From Gammaproteobacteria bacterium (lineage in GTDB: Bacteria > Pseudomonadota > Gammaproteobacteria > Steroidobacterales > Rariloculaceae): a stretch of 64,000 bases of DNA. The position numbers and the translations under genes are program-made. The notes beneath the pieces are model-generated. The model worked only from the letters and a program-made list of their open reading frames with translations, was not told the DNA's origin and searched no databases. Below, piece after piece: positions 52,605 through 60,620 of the stretch. The stretch covers positions 1 through 64,000 of the forward strand of contig PKRJ01000012.1 of the NCBI GenBank assembly GCA_017577365.1, given 5' to 3'. Every line of letters begins with the position of its first letter. Within the stretch, counting starts at the first letter, position 1.

Positions 52605-54110
52605 TCAATGCTGCGTCCCCGCATTGAGCAAGCTCCCTTCGACCGCGCCGAACTCCCGCAAGAGCACCGCGGCCGCCTCGCTCGAAGGCGGACGGCCGAA
52701 CAGCACGGGCGAGCGGCCGAGCGCGTAGTCGAGCGGCGTGCGGCCCGCGCGATCGGTCGCGTTGAGCTCCGCGCCCCGCTCGACGAGGTATCGGATGACC
52801 TCGGTGAAGCCGCGCTTCGCGGCCGTGTGGAGCGCCGTCTCCCCGTCCGGTCCCGGCGCATCGATGTCCGCGCCGTGAGCGAGCAAGAACTCGAGCGCCG
52901 CGATCGCATCGGGCTCGGCCGGCCGCTCGCGGTCGACGACCGTGAGCGGCGGAATCTCGGGTCCCGCCGTCACCGCGACGACGGTATTGAAGCCGTCGGG
53001 CTCGACGTGCGCGGGGTTCGCCCCGGCGGCGACGAGGAGCTTCAGCGCCTCGAGGTCCGCCGAGCGCGCGGCGCGGATGATCGGCGCATCGACGAGCTTG
53101 CTCGGCTGCGCGCCGAAGCCGATATCGGTATCGGGCAGCGACTCGGGCGGCCGGTCCAGGAGATCCGCGCCGCGCTCGAGCAGCATCGCGAGCAGCTCGA
53201 GCGGGTCGGTCTCGCCTGTCGGCTGCGGCTGCGGGCCGTCGAGCGGCACGCGATTGCGCGCATTCAGCACCGCGTACAGCGCTCCGCCGTTCGGATTGGC
53301 GCCGGCCTCGATGAGCAACCGCGCGGTGTCGTAATGAAGGTTGTGGAGCGCGATGACGAGCGGCGTGAAGCCCTCGGGCGTCGGCTTGTCGAGATCCGCG
53401 CCGTGCTCGATCAGGACGCGCGCGGTCGCGGTCGATCCGTTCCGCGCGGCGAACAAGAGCGGCGTCATTCCGCCTTTCGGAAACTCGACGTTGAAGCGCG
53501 CGGCCGGAATGCGCGCGGGCAGCGTGCTCAGCGGAGTCGCGGCGTTCGGGTCCGCGCCCGCCTCGAGGAGTGCCTTCGCGATCTCGGCGCGATCGAAGGC
53601 CGCCGCGTACATCAGCGCCGTCTGTCCCTGCCAGCGCTCGACCGCGTTGACGTTCGCGCCGCGCTCGATCAGGAGCCTCACCGCCTCGACCGAGGTCGTG
53701 CGCGCGGCGAGCATCAGCGGCGTCTCGCCGTCCGGCGTCGGATGATCGACGCTCGCGCCGGCCGCGAGCAACTTTCGAAGCGACTCGACGTCGGCGGCAC
53801 GCGCCGCTTCGTGGATCGGTGCGACGCCGTAGCGGTTCGCCGCGTTCGGATCGGCGCCCGCCGCGAGCAAGACCTCCACGAGCTCGGGCTCGACGAGATG
53901 CGCGGCGTAGAGGAGCGGCGTCGAGCCGTCGACGGCCGATTGATCGGGGTCGGCGCCGGAGGCGATCATCGCGCGCACCGCGGCCGCATCGCGTGCTTTG
54001 ACGGCGTCGAGCAACGTCGCGCCGAGCGCGACGCCGGCCGCCGTGCAGAGCGCGAGGGCGCAAGCCGCCGCCGCGGCCGCTCGAAAGCCGACTCGTCCAC
54101 TCTCCCCCAT
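52605..54110 (-). CDS. Ankyrin-repeat protein, exported
   Basis: 501 residues. A hydrophobic leader (about 9-30) suggests export. Ankyrin repeats run from about residue 33 to the C-terminus (repeated GADPN/GxTPLxxAA patterns, for example DGSTPLLYAAHLVEPELVEVLL and DGETALHTAAKRGFTEVIRYL). It is the first gene of the ankyrin-DUF1592-DUF1552 operon and may scaffold the other two in the periplasm. A TATACT box lies 44 bases upstream. Confidence 0.88.
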   Translation of the reverse strand: MGESGRVGFRAAAAAACALALCTAAGVALGATLLDAVKARDAAAVRAMIASGADPDQSAVDGSTPLLYAAHLVEPELVEVLLAAGADPNAANRYGVAPIHEAARAADVESLRKLLAAGASVDHPTPDGETPLMLAARTTSVEAVRLLIERGANVNAVERWQGQTALMYAAAFDRAEIAKALLEAGADPNAATPLSTLPARIPAARFNVEFPKGGMTPLLFAARNGSTATARVLIEHGADLDKPTPEGFTPLVIALHNLHYDTARLLIEAGANPNGGALYAVLNARNRVPLDGPQPQPTGETDPLELLAMLLERGADLLDRPPESLPDTDIGFGAQPSKLVDAPIIRAARSADLEALKLLVAAGANPAHVEPDGFNTVVAVTAGPEIPPLTVVDRERPAEPDAIAALEFLLAHGADIDAPGPDGETALHTAAKRGFTEVIRYLVERGAELNATDRAGRTPLDYALGRSPVLFGRPPSSEAAAVLLREFGAVEGSLLNAGTQH

Positions 54111-54153
54111 CGCGACTCCTTGCGCCCTGACCGAAGCGCCGTCGTCGCGAATG

Positions 54154-54159
54154 AGTATA
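54154..54159 (-). promoter_or_regulatory. -10 box for the ankyrin/DUF1592/DUF1552 operon
   Basis: TATACT on the minus strand, 44 bases before the ATG at 54110. A weak -24/-12-like site (CGGCTGGTTCATTGCC, 54190-54205) further up keeps the spacing but matches the consensus poorly. Confidence 0.4.
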
Positions 54160-54235
54160 CCGGGACCCCCGGGATCGTTTTACCGGAGCGGCAATGAACC
54201 AGCCGAGAGATCTCGGTCCGCCGGGCCGAGACCGT

Positions 54236-55972
54236 TCACATCTGCTCGACGGTCGCGATCCCGAGCAGCTCGAGCCCGGTCTTGAGGGTCCGCGCCGTGA
54301 CGTCGCAAAGCCGGAGCCGACTGCGCCGCGTCTCGTCGTCGGCGGACAATACCGGGCAGCGCTCGTAGAAACGGTGATACGCGGAAGCGAGCTCGTAGAG
54401 ATAGTTGCAGAGCCGATGCGGCTCGAGCGACTCCGCGACGCCGCGCACGACCGCGGGCAATTGCAGGAGCTTCAGCGCCAGGGCGCGTTCCGCCTCCTCG
54501 ACGATCTTCACCCGGCCGAAGCCTTCATAGGCGATACCGTCCGCGTCGGCTTTACGGAAGATCGAGCGAATCCGCACGTACGCGTTCTGCAGATACGGCG
54601 CGGTATTGCCGTCGAGCGAGAGCATTCGATTCCAATCGAAGACGTAATCCCTGATCCGCTCGCTCGCGAGGTCCGCGTACTTCAGCGCGCCGACGCCGAC
54701 GACGTGCGCGACGCGGCGCTTCTCCTCCTCCGGCATCGACGGGTTCTTCTCGGCGACGATCGCGTACGCGCGTTCCTCGGCCTCGTCGATCACTTCGCCG
54801 AGGCGCACGACGTCGCCGCTGCGCGTCTTGAAGGGTTTGCGATCGGGTCCCAGGATCGTGCCGAACGGCACGTGGTCTAGCCGGATATTCGGCCCGGCCC
54901 AGCCCGCCTCGCGCAGCGTCTGAAACAGCATCGCGAAATGCTGCGACTGGCGCGCGTCGGTGACGTAGATGACGCGCGTCGCGCCGAGCACGTTCAAGCG
55001 ATAGCGCGCCGCCGCGAGATCGGTCGTTGCATAAAGGTAGCCGGCATCGCGCTTGCGCACGATCATCGGCAGCGGCTCGCCGTCGCGGCCCTTGAACCCC
55101 TGAGGATAGACGACGAGCGCGCCTTCGCTCTCGCGGAGCAGCCCCGCCTCGTCGAGCCCGCGGATGACGTCGTCGAGATCGTCGTTGTACGCGCTCTCGC
55201 CGCGATACTCGAGCAGCGAGCGGTCGATGTCGAGCCGCTCGTAGATCGTATCGAAATACCGTTTCGACGCGTCGACGAGCGTCCGCCAGAGCTCGAGCGT
55301 CTCGGCGTCGCCGCGTTGCAGCGCGACGACGCGCAGCCGCGCCCGCTCCGCGAACTCGGGATCACCGTCGAAGCGCCGCTTGGCTTCCTGGTAGAACGCG
55401 TTGAGATCGCCGATCTCGCGCGACACGGCGCCGCCGGATTCCATCAGATACTCGATCAGCATCCCGAACTGCGTGCCCCAGTCGCCGAGATGGTTCTGAC
55501 CGATCACGTCGTGCCCGAGGAAGCGCAGCACGCGCGCGATCGCGTCGCCGATGCACGTCGAGCGCAGATGCCCGACGTGCATCTCCTTCGCGACGTTCGG
55601 GCCGGAATAGTCGACGACGATCCGCTCGCGGGGCGCGGGCTCCACGCCGAGCCGCTCGTCCTCGTGCATGGCCTCGACGCGCCGCCCGAGCGCGTCGTTC
55701 GTGAGCGTCAGATTGATGAACCCGGGACCGGCGATCTCGACACGCTCGAAGAGATCCGCGGCGTCTAGCGCCGCGACGATGCTCGCCGCGACGTCGCGCG
55801 GCTTCGCGCCGAGCGTCTTCGCCAGGCTCATCGCGACGTTCGCCTGGTAATCGCCGAAGCGCTCGTCGGTCGACAACCGCACGAGCGGATCCGTCGCGCG
55901 GTGCTCGTCGCCGAAAGCCTTCGCGAGCGCGTCTCTGAAACGCGCTTCGATGGTGGACGACAGATCGGTCAT
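54236..55972 (-). CDS. argS: Arginyl-tRNA synthetase
   Basis: 578 residues, class I. An N-terminal add-1 domain is followed by the HIGH-type motif HVGH (132-135) in SGPNVAKEMHVGHLRST, the Tyr/Asp-rich active-site segments, a KPFKTRSGDVV region in place of KMSKS and the anticodon-binding C-terminus. It charges tRNA-Arg with arginine. Complete and in normal length. It begins 63 bases after glpK's stop. Confidence 0.96.
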   Translation of the reverse strand: MTDLSSTIEARFRDALAKAFGDEHRATDPLVRLSTDERFGDYQANVAMSLAKTLGAKPRDVAASIVAALDAADLFERVEIAGPGFINLTLTNDALGRRVEAMHEDERLGVEPAPRERIVVDYSGPNVAKEMHVGHLRSTCIGDAIARVLRFLGHDVIGQNHLGDWGTQFGMLIEYLMESGGAVSREIGDLNAFYQEAKRRFDGDPEFAERARLRVVALQRGDAETLELWRTLVDASKRYFDTIYERLDIDRSLLEYRGESAYNDDLDDVIRGLDEAGLLRESEGALVVYPQGFKGRDGEPLPMIVRKRDAGYLYATTDLAAARYRLNVLGATRVIYVTDARQSQHFAMLFQTLREAGWAGPNIRLDHVPFGTILGPDRKPFKTRSGDVVRLGEVIDEAEERAYAIVAEKNPSMPEEEKRRVAHVVGVGALKYADLASERIRDYVFDWNRMLSLDGNTAPYLQNAYVRIRSIFRKADADGIAYEGFGRVKIVEEAERALALKLLQLPAVVRGVAESLEPHRLCNYLYELASAYHRFYERCPVLSADDETRRSRLRLCDVTARTLKTGLELLGIATVEQM

Positions 55973-56035
55973 CAGAGAGTCGAACCTCGAATCATGTGCG
56001 GGGCCGATCCCGCGAAAAGCCGCTCGCGACGCCGG

Positions 56036-57535
56036 TCAGACCCAGTCCAGGGCTCGCCCGACCGCCTTGCGCCACTCGGCGAAACGGCGCCGGCGCTCCT
56101 CTTCCGAGAGCTTCGGCGTCCAGCGCTTGTCGATGCGCCGATGCCCGGCGAGCGACGCGAGATCCGGCCAGTACCCGGTCGCGATGCCGGCCGCGTACGC
56201 GGCGCCGAGCGCCGTCATCTCGAGCACCTCGGTACGCGAGACCGGCGCGCCGAGCACGTCGGCCTGGAACTGCATCAGCAGGTCGTTCGCCGTCATTCCG
56301 CCGTCGACACGAAGCTCGGCGAGCCCGAAACCGGAATCCTTCGCCATCGCCTCGGCGACTTCCGCGGTCTGGAAGGCCGCGGCCTCGAGCGCGGCGCGAG
56401 CGATATGCCCGGCGTTCGCGTAGCGCGTGAGTCCCACGATCGTGCCGCGCGCACCGGCGTTCCAGTAGGGCGCATACAGCCCCGAGAACGCGGGCACGAA
56501 GTATACGCCGCCGTTGTCGTCGACGCTCGCGGCGAGATCCTCGACGTCCGCGCTGCGTTCGATCAGGCCGAGATTGTCGCGCAGCCACTGCACGACCGAG
56601 CCCGCGTCGGCGATCGAGCCCTCGAGCGCGTAAGCCGGCGCCTCGTCGCCGAACCGATACGCGACGGTCGTGATGAGCCCCGCGGTCGACGGCTTCGGGC
56701 GGTCGCCGGTGTTCATCAGCAGGAAACAGCCGGTCCCGTACGTATTCTTCGCGCTCCCCGGCTCGAAGCACGCGTGGCCGACGAGCGCCGCCTGCTGGTC
56801 GCCGAGGATTCCGGCGAGAGGCACGCCGTCGAGCACGGACGGCTTCACGATCGTCCCCACGACCTCGCTCGACGATACGATTCGCGGCAGCAGCGCGCGC
56901 GGAATCCCGAACGCTTCGAGCAGCTCGTCGTCCCAATCGAGCGACTCGAGGCTCATGAGCTGCGTGCGGCTCGCGTTCGTCACGTCCGTGACGTGCCGGC
57001 CGCCTTCCGGTCCGCCCGTCAGGTTCCACGCGAGCCACGCGTCGATCGTCCCCGCGCGAAGCTGCCCGGCCTCGACGCGCTCGCGCGCTCCCGGCACGTG
57101 GTCGAGGAGCCAGCGCAGCTTCGGCGCGCTGAAATAGCTCGCGAGCGGCAGGCCGGTCTTAGCGCGGAAGCGGTCCACGCCGCCGTCCGCGGCGAGCCGC
57201 GCGACGTCCTCGTCGACGCGCGTATCCTGCCAGACGATCGCGTTCGCCAGCGGCTCGCCAGTCGTTGCGTCCCACAGCACGACCGTCTCGCGCTGGTTCG
57301 TGATGCCGACGGCGTCGACGTTCTTCGCCTTCGCGCCGGCCCGCTCGAGCGCGGTCGCGACGACCGCCTGGACGTTCCGCCAGATCTCCATCGGGTCGTG
57401 CTCGACCCAACCGGGTCTCGGGCAGATCTGCGCGTGCTCGCGCTGCGCGACGGCAACGATGCGGCCGGAGCGGTTGAACAGGATGAAACGGGTGCTGGTC
57501 GTCCCTTGATCGATGGCACCGACGTACGAAGTCAT
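56036..57535 (-). CDS. glpK: Glycerol kinase
   Basis: 499 residues, FGGY family. N-terminal GAIDQGTTSTRFILFN is the phosphate-binding segment; NQRET follows, and the C-terminal FGGY signature region is present (ALEAAAFQTAEVAEAM; LRVDGGMTANDLLMQFQAD). It phosphorylates glycerol to glycerol 3-phosphate in the cytoplasm. No glpF or glpD is adjacent. The start at 57535 (MTSYVGAIDQ) matches family starts better than the ATG four codons up. Confidence 0.95.
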   Translation of the reverse strand: MTSYVGAIDQGTTSTRFILFNRSGRIVAVAQREHAQICPRPGWVEHDPMEIWRNVQAVVATALERAGAKAKNVDAVGITNQRETVVLWDATTGEPLANAIVWQDTRVDEDVARLAADGGVDRFRAKTGLPLASYFSAPKLRWLLDHVPGARERVEAGQLRAGTIDAWLAWNLTGGPEGGRHVTDVTNASRTQLMSLESLDWDDELLEAFGIPRALLPRIVSSSEVVGTIVKPSVLDGVPLAGILGDQQAALVGHACFEPGSAKNTYGTGCFLLMNTGDRPKPSTAGLITTVAYRFGDEAPAYALEGSIADAGSVVQWLRDNLGLIERSADVEDLAASVDDNGGVYFVPAFSGLYAPYWNAGARGTIVGLTRYANAGHIARAALEAAAFQTAEVAEAMAKDSGFGLAELRVDGGMTANDLLMQFQADVLGAPVSRTEVLEMTALGAAYAAGIATGYWPDLASLAGHRRIDKRWTPKLSEEERRRRFAEWRKAVGRALDWV

Positions 57536-57673
57536 GAGCCTACGCAATCGAATGACGAAGCAGTGCAGTATGACCGGACCGGCTTGATTCGTCAGCCGAG
57601 CCTACGCTCGCGGTTGGACCGCAAGCGCGCGAAGGGCTCGAAGCCGTGGAAACGCCGGCGCGGCCGGAAACGC

Positions 57674-57711
57674 CGCGGTCGGCTCGGCTTCCCGTAGCCG
57701 AGCCGACCGCG
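57674..57711. terminator. Strong hairpin after the secreted orphan protein gene
   Basis: A 16-base perfect stem (inner arms GCGGTCGGCTCGGCT / AGCCGAGCCGACCGC) with loop TCCCGT lies 14 bases past the stop of the gene ending at 57725, upstream of glpK. On the minus strand GGCGTTTCC follows, so only a short T-run is present. The rest of the 57536-57724 gap has repeated GGAAACGCCG elements. Confidence 0.55.
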
Positions 57712-57724
57712 ATCGGCTAGGAGC

Positions 57725-58774
57725 TTATCGGTCTTCCCTCGGGAGACCGGCTGGGGTCAGGCCGCGCTCGTAGCGCGACGTCTCGATGAAGTTGCGCACC
57801 GCCGTATTGCCCTCGTGGCACGCATACTCGAAGAACTTGTACTCGGGATCGAGATACATCGGATAGTTGACCGTCCACTTGTCGGTCATGACCTCGAGAT
57901 CCTCGACCGTCATCTCGTAGTCGATCTCGGTGTCGCTGACGCGCGTGAAGCGCTCGGTGATCTTCAAGCCGGGCGTGGTCGGCGTGTCCCCTCGGCGCCC
58001 GCCGGGGATACCGACGATGACCATGCCGACCTTGCCGTTGAAGTTCGTCGTCTCGACGACGAGCGTCGCGCCGTCCCAATAGCCGCGCGATTCGCCCATC
58101 CACTGCTTGATCTCCGGATCGAGCGCCGGACGGCCGTCGATCGGCACGATGCGGGCTTCGTGGATCATCTCGAGCAAGATGATCACGTAACCCGGCGCCT
58201 GCATGATGCGGATGCCGTTGTTGTAGTTGTAGGGCAGCATCGAAGACGGCAGACCGCGCGTGATGCAGCGGTCCCACGCGTCGAAGTCCTCGGGAGAGTC
58301 GAAGACGGTGCGCGTGTCGTCGCTCTTGAACAGCGGGACGAGCTCCTCGCCGCGCGGCGTGAGCGCGGGCAAGCGCCCGTCCGGCGGATAGGAGATCAGC
58401 GACGTGAGCCGCGTGGCCGGCGTGCGCACTGTCGCTTCCGCCCAATGGCCCATGCCCATGCGGTTGTTCTGGATCTCTTGGTAGTAGCGCTCGTCGCGGG
58501 CCCGCATCCGAGCCTGCGCTTCTTCCCACTCCTCGTCCGTGAGATAGCGCCGCTCCCCGTACTGGGGAGGCCGCTGAAGCGGCGTCGAGAAGAGATGCAT
58601 GATCGGCCACATGCCCTGCAGGTCCGGATCGCCCCACGGCGTGACCGGATGCGGCGAGCCGTCCGGATAGGTATAGGCCGTGCCCCGCTCGTCGGCGACC
58701 GCGGTACCCCAAGCTCCGCACACCGCGAAAGCCGCGCCCGCAAGCAGCCACGGCGCGAGAATCCGTTCGTTCAT
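57725..58774 (-). CDS. Secreted protein of unrecognised family
   Basis: 349 residues. A signal peptide covers about 1-28 (APWLLAGAAFAVCGAWGTAVA). The rest is acidic and Tyr/Trp-rich, with PWGDPDLQGMWPI near the N-terminus, LPYNYNNGIRIMQAPGYVIILLEMIHEARIVPID and GESRGYWDGATLVVETTNFN in the middle. I recognise the WDGATLVVETTNFN style from uncharacterised secreted proteins but can give no function. Only one Cys pair remains in the mature part. A TATACT box precedes it by 37 bases. Confidence 0.8.
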   Translation of the reverse strand: MNERILAPWLLAGAAFAVCGAWGTAVADERGTAYTYPDGSPHPVTPWGDPDLQGMWPIMHLFSTPLQRPPQYGERRYLTDEEWEEAQARMRARDERYYQEIQNNRMGMGHWAEATVRTPATRLTSLISYPPDGRLPALTPRGEELVPLFKSDDTRTVFDSPEDFDAWDRCITRGLPSSMLPYNYNNGIRIMQAPGYVIILLEMIHEARIVPIDGRPALDPEIKQWMGESRGYWDGATLVVETTNFNGKVGMVIVGIPGGRRGDTPTTPGLKITERFTRVSDTEIDYEMTVEDLEVMTDKWTVNYPMYLDPEYKFFEYACHEGNTAVRNFIETSRYERGLTPAGLPREDR

Positions 58775-58810
58775 CGCCTCCTCCCCATCTGTGTCCGATC
58801 GGCTGCCGAG

Positions 58811-58816
58811 AGTATA
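58811..58816 (-). promoter_or_regulatory. -10 box for the secreted orphan gene
   Basis: TATACT on the minus strand, 37 bases before the ATG at 58774. Confidence 0.45.
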
Positions 58817-58946
58817 GGGCCCCGAGGCGCGGAGGGTCGAGGCTAGGTCCTGACCGCCACCTCGGACACGTGCCCGGATCATGACCTTCCCCGACCTGCA
58901 AACGCCCCTGGTCCGGACGCTCGGGCGGGGCGAGCCCGGCGAGCCG

Positions 58947-58962
58947 CGGCATAGAAATTGCA
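58947..58962 (+). promoter_or_regulatory. Sigma-54 (-24/-12) promoter for the GT39/UbiA operon
   Basis: Plus-strand CGGCATAGAAATTGCA keeps GG and GC ten bases apart, 123 bases before the GTG at 59085. The 310-base divergent gap (58775-59084) otherwise holds the TATACT box of the opposite gene and no supported gene. Confidence 0.75.
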
Positions 58963-59084
58963 GACCCGTTGATCATAACGAGTCCGAGATTAGCCCTGGT
59001 CTTCGATCTTCGTAGCCGTCGAGCACTACATCAACGACTCGATTTCGGGATCGACACCGAGAAGACCGGCAAAGGATCGCGCCC

Positions 59085-60581
59085 GTGCACGCAGCCGCCG
59101 TTTTCTTCGTTCGCGCGTACGCCGACGCGCTCGATATCCTCGAACGCTGGTCGCGGCTGCTCCTGCTGCTCGTCATCGCCCTCCTCGCTCCGACTTGGGT
59201 GACACAAATCACCGCCGATCGCTTGACCGGCGACGAGGTCGCGAACGCGCGCATGGCCGTCAACCTCGCGCACCACGGCGTCATATCCCACGACAACGGA
59301 CCGTCTCCCCTGGAGACGATGTATCGGGAGCCTGTCCCCCCGGTGACGGCCGCCGCCTTCGTGTGGCTCGCCGACGCCAAGCTCGGCGAAGCCCCGACCG
59401 ACGCCTACTTGAGCGGCGAGCGCGCGCAGTATCTCAAATATCATCACGTCTTCTGGAAAGCGCTGGCCGTCGCCGGCACTCACGCGCTGATCGTCGCGCT
59501 CGGAGCGCCTCCGGTCGCCGGGCTCGCCGGCGCGCTGCTGGTCGGCACCCGCCGGGACATCGACTCGCTGACCACCGAGCTCGAAGCCGGCGCGCTGCTC
59601 GTCGTCGCGAGCGCCGCGCTCGTCGCGGGATTACGCCGGCGGCGCGTCGCGCCGCTCGTCTTGGCGGGCGTCCTTTTCGGGCTCACGGCGCTGACGAAGG
59701 CCGCGGCTCTTTACGTCTTCGCAGGTCTCCTCGCGGCGCTTGCCGCGGTCTTGTGGCTGATGCCGACCGACGACGGGCATCGCGAGACGCCGCGACGCAT
59801 CTTCGTCGCCGTCGCGGCGCTCACGGTCGGCTTCGCGGTCGTCACGCTGCCTTGGATGCACCGCAACTATGTGAAGCTCGATAGCTTTCAGATCTCGAGC
59901 CGTGCCGGCATCGTGCTCTTCCTGCGAGCGACCAAGAACCAGATGAGCTGGGACGAGTTCAAGGGCGCGTTCTACGTGTGGAGCCGGCCGGAGCTCAAAC
60001 CGTTGCTCGGCGCGCTGACCGGCTACGACGAGGCGGATCTTGCCGTCGGGGGCAAGCTGCAACGGCTGAACCGCAAGGCGGATGGCGAGTTCGCGCGAAT
60101 CGACCTCGAGGCGGAGCTCGCCGGCGAGCCCGAGAAGGCGTTGACGTTCTATCGACGAGCCAGGGCCGAGCGCGTGCGCCTCGTCGCGGAATACTCGGCG
60201 CGGCTCGAGCCGCGTGCCGCGGAGCTCGAAGCGGACCGCGAGCTCGCACGGCGTGCGCTCGATGCGATCGTCGACGAGCCCTTCCGCCATCTCGCGATGT
60301 CCTTACCGCTGACGTGGCGCGGCGCTCACGTCTACCTTCCGGTGCTGCTGCTCCTGCTCGGCTACGCGTACAAGACGCGCCGCAGAGAACTCTTGCTCGT
60401 CGCGCTCTTGTGCGCGGGCTTCATCGCGTTTCATTCGCTCTTCAGTCACTTCGAGCCCCGCTACAGCGTGCCCCTCAAGGGCACGATCGGAGCGTTGCTG
60501 ATCGCCGCGTTCGTCGACGCGTGGCGCCTTCTTCGAACGCGTATCGAGGTGGGGCGGTTGACGAGTCGCTTGGCGTCGTGA
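59085..60581 (+). CDS. Membrane glycosyltransferase, GT39/ArnT-like
   Basis: 498 residues from GTG at 59085, with AAAGGA upstream. It has multiple membrane segments (LLLLLVIALLAPTWV; ALIVALGAPPVAGLAGALLVG; the C-terminal VYLPVLLLLLGYAY), and an acidic TADRLTGDEVANARM loop after the first helix like the catalytic Asp-Glu of GT39/PMT enzymes. Such enzymes move a sugar from a polyprenyl-phosphate carrier to a periplasmic acceptor. It is followed after 39 bases by a HAD-UbiA fusion, which may make its carrier. Confidence 0.8.
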   Translation: MHAAAVFFVRAYADALDILERWSRLLLLLVIALLAPTWVTQITADRLTGDEVANARMAVNLAHHGVISHDNGPSPLETMYREPVPPVTAAAFVWLADAKLGEAPTDAYLSGERAQYLKYHHVFWKALAVAGTHALIVALGAPPVAGLAGALLVGTRRDIDSLTTELEAGALLVVASAALVAGLRRRRVAPLVLAGVLFGLTALTKAAALYVFAGLLAALAAVLWLMPTDDGHRETPRRIFVAVAALTVGFAVVTLPWMHRNYVKLDSFQISSRAGIVLFLRATKNQMSWDEFKGAFYVWSRPELKPLLGALTGYDEADLAVGGKLQRLNRKADGEFARIDLEAELAGEPEKALTFYRRARAERVRLVAEYSARLEPRAAELEADRELARRALDAIVDEPFRHLAMSLPLTWRGAHVYLPVLLLLLGYAYKTRRRELLLVALLCAGFIAFHSLFSHFEPRYSVPLKGTIGALLIAAFVDAWRLLRTRIEVGRLTSRLAS

Positions 60582-60620
60582 GATCCCGGAGCCGGGCCGG
60601 GAAGTGAGCTCGATCGAACG

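Noticed and set aside
54190..54205. CGGCTGGTTCATTGCC as a sigma-54 promoter for the ankyrin operon
   Set aside because: Spacing fits, but both boxes differ from the consensus (GGCT and ATTGCC) and a TATACT box is closer to the start.
57536..57724. tRNA or small RNA in the GC-rich gap upstream of glpK
   Set aside because: No cloverleaf or conserved T-loop found; the structure present is a simple hairpin and short GGAAACGCCG repeats.
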